A stretch of DNA of 9,918 nucleotides, taken from assembly GCA_027080315.1 (NCBI GenBank), contig JALWSI010000159.1, positions 750 through 10,667 of the forward strand, written 5' to 3'. The notes beneath the pieces were generated by a model, which saw only the letters and a program-made list of their open reading frames with translations, made no database searches and had not been told where the DNA came from. Of this stretch, positions 5,986 through 9,918 are shown piece after piece. A program made the position numbers and the translations under genes. Position 1 is the stretch's first letter. Each line of letters opens with the position of its first letter. This stretch comes from a bacterium. GTDB taxonomy: Bacteria > Thermosulfidibacterota > Thermosulfidibacteria > Thermosulfidibacterales > JALWSI01.

Positions 5986-6504
5986 ATGGCTGGGGGTAGA
6001 GAGGGTCTGCGACAGACGCTTCTTACTGAGGAGCAGGGACGTGAGGTTAATAAGATTCTTAAGGATCTTCGCAAGAAGGCCCAGCTGAGCCTGGTAATTC
6101 TCCTTGACGTTAGTGGGCAGAGCATCGTGCATGCGTCCCGAAGCAGGAAAGAGGTGAGAAAGGCCGTATCAGCTTTGGTTGCAGGCAACTTCGCCGCCTC
6201 TGCAGAGCTGTCCAAGCTGGTGGGAGAGACCATGTTCCGCTGCCTCTTTCACGAGGGAGAGAACGCTTCCGTTTATGCGTGCAAAGTGGGTGAGCACTTC
6301 ATCCTCTTAACCGTATTCCCCTCCGATGTGAGATTTGGGCTGGTTAAACTGTACACCTCTAAGAGCGTGAGAAGGTTAGAAGAGATTCTCAAAGACGTTC
6401 ATCTGGCAGAGGAAGAGCCCGAAGAGGAGGAGAGGGATGCAGACTTTGACGAGGAGCTTGACATGCTATTAGAGCAGTTCAAGAGGGAGTTCTCAGGGGA
6501 GTAG
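5986..6504 (+). CDS. Roadblock/LC7-domain protein (MglB-like), no partner GTPase nearby
   Basis: A 172-residue soluble protein. The central part (about 20-130) has the roadblock/LC7 pattern: an amphipathic helix (VNKILKDLRKK), a strand LVILLDVSGQSIVHA (36-50), a long helix ALVAGNFAASAELSKLVGE (63-81), a strand pair around FHEGENASVYACKVGEHFILLTVF (88-111) and a closing helix after VRFGLVKLY. Roadblock proteins usually dimerise and regulate small Ras-like GTPases; MglB is the GAP for the polarity GTPase MglA. No MglA-type GTPase is encoded beside it. The C-terminus is strongly acidic (EEEPEEEERD, 142-151, then a Glu/Asp-rich helix), possibly an interaction tail. I chose the ATG at 5986 because GGGGGAG lies 9 nt upstream; an in-frame TTG at 5959 would add nine residues. 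It ends 40 bp from the convergent waaF-like gene. The domain is well supported; the partner and process are unknown. Confidence 0.85.
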   Translation: MAGGREGLRQTLLTEEQGREVNKILKDLRKKAQLSLVILLDVSGQSIVHASRSRKEVRKAVSALVAGNFAASAELSKLVGETMFRCLFHEGENASVYACKVGEHFILLTVFPSDVRFGLVKLYTSKSVRRLEEILKDVHLAEEEPEEEERDADFDEELDMLLEQFKREFSGE

Positions 6505-6544
6505 CTGGGGTTTTCAAAGGCCTATCGGTGCATTACTGGTTCTC

Positions 6545-7537
6545 TTAAACAGAGATAACCTCTTTAACCGCTTCTAGAACCTCCTCCACAAAGATGGCTT
6601 CAAGGCATGGAGCTATTCCATGAACAGGAGTGCACTCTTTAAAGAACCGTTCTCTGCAGGGACTACACTCAAAAGCGCTCCATACCTCTCTCTTCATGTT
6701 CTCAGGCAGTAGGGGACCGGTCTGGTTGGGGGAGGTTGAACCAAATACCGCTACCACTTTAACCCCCAAGGCTGAAGCCAGGTGCATAGGTCCGCTATCG
6801 TTTCCCAGAAATAGTTTGCATTTAGACAGGATAGCCGCCATCTCTGCAAGGGAGAGATCCTGTTTAGGCACATTGAGGGCTACTAGAGAGCCCAAATCCT
6901 TTTCCATCTCAAAGGCCATCTCCTTCTCCTTCCTTCCGCCTAAGATGACCACCCTCCATCCCTCTTCTCCAAGTGCTCTGCAAACAGAGATGAACCGCTG
7001 AAGAGGCCAGCAGCGCTCCCTCTTTGAGGAGCCGGGATGCACTGCCAGAAGAGGGGATCCATTACCACCAATGAGGCTACCCGCCTTCTCAAAGGCTCTT
7101 TGGGGCAGAGAGACCCAGGGTTTGGGGTCATCGTCAACCCCGATTCCTCCTGCCTTTAGTATCTCCCTGTACCTCCATGCCTGGTGCTCTGAGACCGGTT
7201 CCACCTTACGGGAGAGTAGCCAGCCCCTGCTGTCTTTGGGGGTACCTGTAAGGGTGCATAGCCCTCCTAAGAGGCCCATCACTGCAGAGCCAAAAGAGTT
7301 TGGCAGCAGGACCCCCTTGTGCCCTTTTTGCTTCAGGAGCGCTTTTGCTCCTGAGAGGATGCTCTTCTTATCCATCTTGAGGAGAAGGTGGTTAAACTCG
7401 CCTGAAACAAGCTCAAGGATGTGGGCCTGCCCCAGCAGAAGCACCTCCTCTCGCTCTAAGGGTTCCCTCAGAGAGGCCAGGGCCATGATTGAGTCTCCTA
7501 CCCAGGTGGGCATGATCACAACAATAGGATGGGCCAC
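6545..7537 (-). CDS. waaF: ADP-heptose:LPS heptosyltransferase II-like glycosyltransferase (family GT9)
   Basis: A 330-residue cytoplasmic or membrane-associated GT-B enzyme that would transfer heptose from an ADP-sugar onto the lipopolysaccharide inner core. The N-terminus has PTWVGDSIMALASL (10-23), the heptosyltransferase II signature with acidic D15. The second Rossmann half has HPGSSKRERCWP (167-178), VVILGG (196-201) and GNDSGPMHLASALGVKVVAVFGSTSP (245-270), the nucleotide-sugar site. C291, C294, C302 and C311 near the C-terminus form the Cys pattern common in WaaF proteins. It starts with GTG at 7537, overlapping the murD stop by one base, and an AAGGAG Shine-Dalgarno lies inside murD at 8-nt spacing, so it is translationally coupled to murD. 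Family GT9 is certain; the exact sugar and acceptor are inferred. It occupies the place after murD where ftsW/murG usually stand. Confidence 0.9.
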   Translation of the reverse strand: MAHPIVVIMPTWVGDSIMALASLREPLEREEVLLLGQAHILELVSGEFNHLLLKMDKKSILSGAKALLKQKGHKGVLLPNSFGSAVMGLLGGLCTLTGTPKDSRGWLLSRKVEPVSEHQAWRYREILKAGGIGVDDDPKPWVSLPQRAFEKAGSLIGGNGSPLLAVHPGSSKRERCWPLQRFISVCRALGEEGWRVVILGGRKEKEMAFEMEKDLGSLVALNVPKQDLSLAEMAAILSKCKLFLGNDSGPMHLASALGVKVVAVFGSTSPNQTGPLLPENMKREVWSAFECSPCRERFFKECTPVHGIAPCLEAIFVEEVLEAVKEVISV

Positions 7538-8892
7538 TATGCCATCTCCTTCACAAGGGCTCTAAACGCCTCTCCCCGCTCTGCATAGCTGCCAAACTCA
7601 TCAAAACTTGCACAGCCAGGGGAGAGAAGCACCGTGTCTCCCGGCTGGGCCATTTTAACGGCCTCCTTCACAGCATCGGCCATTGATGAATGAAGCGAGA
7701 GCTCCACCTTGCTTCTCTTCAGGTCCTCCCCAATCTCCTTGGCCGCTTCTCCAAATATGAGCACCCTTTTGGCCTTCTTCGCCAGAACGGGAAGGAGGGG
7801 TGAGAATCGGAAACCTTTGTTTCTCCCTCCCAGAAGAAGGATTATGGGGCTATCCAAGGCGGTAAGGGCGTGTTTCACTGCTGAGGGATTGGTGGCCTTG
7901 GAGTCATCCACAAAGGTGATTCCGCTTTTCTTGTGAACCACCTCAACCCTGTGGGGCTGCCACTGAAAGTCCCAGATTGCCGAGAGGGCCACCTCTGGTT
8001 GCAGACCCACGGCGTAGGCCCCAAGCACCGCTGCCATGAGATTAGACAGGTTGATTCGCTCCTGAAAGGTGAGCTCTGCAAGCTCTTTTAGACGTTCTCC
8101 CTTGAATATGAGCCTACTACCTTCAATCCTCATAAGGGGGAAGGGGGGCGTTTGAGAGTACCCAAAGGTCAATAGGGCTGCGGGGCACTCTTTCACTATC
8201 TCCATCACAAGGGGATCGTCTGAGTTTGCCACAACCCTGTCCTGGGGCTCTATGTTTATGAGTATCTTCCCTTTGGCTTCGGCGTATTCTGCCATAGAGG
8301 GGTAACGATCCAGATGATCCTCCTCTATGTTGAGCAGCATGGCCACCTTGGGGTGAAACTCTGAGATGGCCTCAAGCTGAAAGCTGCTCACCTCAAGAAC
8401 GATCCAGTCCCTCTCTTCCTTGGAAAGAACGAAGTGGGCGAGGGGATCTCCAATGTTGCCCCCTGCCCAGGCCTTTAGCCCTGCAGAGTTGAGTATGTGG
8501 GCGAGTAGAGCTGTTGTGGTGGTCTTGCCGTTTGTGCCGGTTATGGCGATTACCGGTGCCTTTGTGTGGCGAAAGGCAAGTTCCATCTCTCCCATAACCT
8601 CCACTCCCATCTCCCTGGCGGCTTTTAGCCAGGGCAGGCTGTAGGGCACCCCGGGGCTGATCAGTATCTTGTCAATTCCCTTCCACCCCTTGGGTTCAGG
8701 GGCCCAGATCACCTCAAAATGGCACCCCTTATTCTCGCACATGGCCTTTAGCTCACGGGCCTTTGCCTCTTTCTCTAAGGTGGGTGAGCCCTCGCATACT
8801 GTTAAAGAGAAGGGATTTTCTCTCTCCAAGACAAGCCTTGCCCCCCAGTATCCTGAGAGACCGAGTCCCACAACGAGCCAGTTCTCTCTCAC
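7537..8892 (-). CDS. murD: UDP-N-acetylmuramoyl-L-alanine--D-glutamate ligase
   Basis: MurD adds D-Glu to UDP-MurNAc-L-Ala in the cytoplasm, the second amino-acid step of peptidoglycan precursor synthesis, using ATP. The 451-residue length is normal. The UDP-binding N-terminal domain opens with [14 protein letters not shown] (7-20). The central ATPase domain has P-loop [10 protein letters not shown] (118-127, K123), AGGNIGDPL (143-151), LEVSSFQLE (166-174) and [10 protein letters not shown] (188-197); K207 in YAEAKGKI fits the carbamylated lysine. The C-terminal ligand domain has [11 protein letters not shown] (328-338), LLLGGRNKG (352-360) and [18 protein letters not shown] (423-440). The start codon is GTG at 8892, overlapping the mraY stop by 4 nt (GTGA); the Shine-Dalgarno is weak, so translation is probably coupled to mraY. 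Middle gene of the mraY-murD-waaF operon. Confidence 0.97.
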   Translation of the reverse strand: MRENWLVVGLGLSGYWGARLVLERENPFSLTVCEGSPTLEKEAKARELKAMCENKGCHFEVIWAPEPKGWKGIDKILISPGVPYSLPWLKAAREMGVEVMGEMELAFRHTKAPVIAITGTNGKTTTTALLAHILNSAGLKAWAGGNIGDPLAHFVLSKEERDWIVLEVSSFQLEAISEFHPKVAMLLNIEEDHLDRYPSMAEYAEAKGKILINIEPQDRVVANSDDPLVMEIVKECPAALLTFGYSQTPPFPLMRIEGSRLIFKGERLKELAELTFQERINLSNLMAAVLGAYAVGLQPEVALSAIWDFQWQPHRVEVVHKKSGITFVDDSKATNPSAVKHALTALDSPIILLLGGRNKGFRFSPLLPVLAKKAKRVLIFGEAAKEIGEDLKRSKVELSLHSSMADAVKEAVKMAQPGDTVLLSPGCASFDEFGSYAERGEAFRALVKEMA

Positions 8893-9918
8893 CTTATCTT
8901 CAGGGTGCTAAGCCCTATGAGGGCGAGCACTATTGAGATTATCCAGAATCTCACAATCACCTTTGGCTCTGGAAGCCCGAGCTGCTCAAAGTGGTGATGG
9001 ATCGGCGCCATGCGAAAGACCCTTTTGCCTCCGGTGCTCTTGAAGAACCCCACCTGGATCATAACCGAGAGGGTCTCGATTACGAATATGCCTCCAATCA
9101 CCACCAGCAGAAGCTCCTGCTTTGCAATAAGGGATACCGTTCCCAGAAAGGCTCCCAAAGAGAGGGAACCTGTATCTCCCATGAACATCTCGGCGGGATA
9201 CGAGTTGAACCATAGAAAGCCCAGGCTGGCTCCCACCACTGCACCGCAGAGCACCGCCACCTCTCCTGCTCCTGGAACGTAGAAGATATTTAGGTATGAG
9301 GAGAACTTCACGTTGCCTGCAAGGTAGCAGAGAAGGGCATAGGAGGCAGAGCAGATGGTGACAGGGAGAATGGCCAAGCCGTCAAGGCCGTCGGTGAGGT
9401 TCACCGCATTTGAGGCTCCCACGATCACCAGAAGGGCAAACAGAAGGTAGAGCAGGAGGGGCAGGTGGGGAGTTATGTTTTTGAAGAAGGGCACTAAGAG
9501 ATCCTGGGAATGAAGACCCAGATGGCCCTTCAAGAGGTATCCAATCACCACCGCCATGGCCACCTGCCAGAGGAACTTGGCCTTCGTTCCGATCCCCTTA
9601 GGGTCCTTCTTAACCACCTTCAGGTAGTCGTCGGCAAACCCTAATGCACCAAAGGAGTAGAGGGCGAACAAGGCGGCCCATACAAGGGCATTTTGAAGAT
9701 CCACCCAGAAGATTGAAGATACGGCCACAGAGATCAGTATGAGCAGACCCCCCATGGTGGGGGTTCCGGCCTTCTTTTTGTGGGTTTGGGGGCCGTCGTC
9801 TCTGATCACCTGCCCCATCTGGTGTTTTTTTAGGGCGTTAACCACCCTGGGGCCAAGAATGAAGGATACGAAGAGAGCTGTGAGAAGAGCGTAGATTATT
9901 CGGAAGGTGATGTAGTGG
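8889..9918 (-). CDS. mraY: Phospho-N-acetylmuramoyl-pentapeptide-transferase, cut by the right edge
   Basis: MraY moves phospho-MurNAc-pentapeptide from UDP onto undecaprenyl phosphate, making lipid I at the inner membrane. A GTG at 9845 could serve as a start, but the frame stays open to the window edge and the extra residues ([20 protein letters not shown], then LGPR) match the first transmembrane helix of MraY. The gene therefore starts outside the window, with roughly 20 residues missing. In the 342 visible residues the catalytic landmarks are GQVIRDDGP and [15 protein letters not shown] (D96, D97), [10 protein letters not shown] (173-182), FMGDTGS (D248) and PIHHHFE (His 307-309). Hydrophobic segments fit the ten-helix fold. 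It ends with a 4-nt overlap onto murD, as first visible gene of an envelope operon whose promoter is upstream of the window. Confidence 0.97.
   Translation of the reverse strand, partial: HYITFRIIYALLTALFVSFILGPRVVNALKKHQMGQVIRDDGPQTHKKKAGTPTMGGLLILISVAVSSIFWVDLQNALVWAALFALYSFGALGFADDYLKVVKKDPKGIGTKAKFLWQVAMAVVIGYLLKGHLGLHSQDLLVPFFKNITPHLPLLLYLLFALLVIVGASNAVNLTDGLDGLAILPVTICSASYALLCYLAGNVKFSSYLNIFYVPGAGEVAVLCGAVVGASLGFLWFNSYPAEMFMGDTGSLSLGAFLGTVSLIAKQELLLVVIGGIFVIETLSVMIQVGFFKSTGGKRVFRMAPIHHHFEQLGLPEPKVIVRFWIISIVLALIGLSTLKIR

Noticed and set aside
6538-6560. Short inverted repeat TCTCT/AGAGA at the junction of the convergent roadblock and waaF genes, as a bidirectional terminator
   Set aside because: The stem is only 5 bp, lacks a T-run on either side and overlaps the waaF stop codon; too weak to call.
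7071-7565. 164-codon plus-strand frame opposite the waaF-like gene
   Set aside because: Antisense shadow of a gene with all GT9 motifs; no ribosome-binding site or recognisable domain.

Overview
The window holds eight genes on a compact chromosomal segment. The organism looks like a Gram-negative-type, probably thermophilic bacterium. An LPS-type heptosyltransferase implies an outer membrane, arginine is often encoded by AGG/AGA, coding strands are purine-rich, and Lys/Glu-rich proteins are frequent. The lineage cannot be fixed from sequence alone; Aquificota- or Thermodesulfobacteriota-like groups are possible, but this is inference. There are no IS elements, tRNA or rRNA genes, CRISPR arrays or other signs of recent transfer.

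Left part (1-2333, minus strand): a partial comM/yifB AAA+ gene runs off the left edge. Upstream of it on the same strand lies a 537-residue membrane protein of unusual architecture: two transmembrane helices bracket a dCache-like sensor, followed by a cytoplasmic Schlafen-type AlbA_2 domain. A 110-bp divergent promoter region separates it from uvrC.

Middle part (2444-6504, plus strand): uvrC (nucleotide excision repair nuclease) is followed after 78 bp by rtcB (RNA ligase). The gap contains mutually exclusive inverted repeats, one of which covers the rtcB ribosome-binding site. After rtcB come two hairpins, the second with a T-rich tail, then a promoter-like sequence and an orphan roadblock/LC7 (MglB-like) gene with an acidic tail.

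Right part (6545-9918, minus strand): a tightly coupled envelope operon, mraY (open at the right edge) - murD - waaF-like heptosyltransferase, with 4-nt and 1-nt gene overlaps. mraY and murD carry out consecutive-pathway peptidoglycan precursor steps. The glycosyltransferase sits where ftsW/murG normally follow murD in dcw clusters.

The most interesting object is the dCache-AlbA_2 receptor. Its AlbA_2 domain keeps a Glu-x4-Glu...Asp pattern like the nuclease triad of mammalian Schlafens, and it is encoded among nucleic-acid repair genes (comM, uvrC, rtcB).
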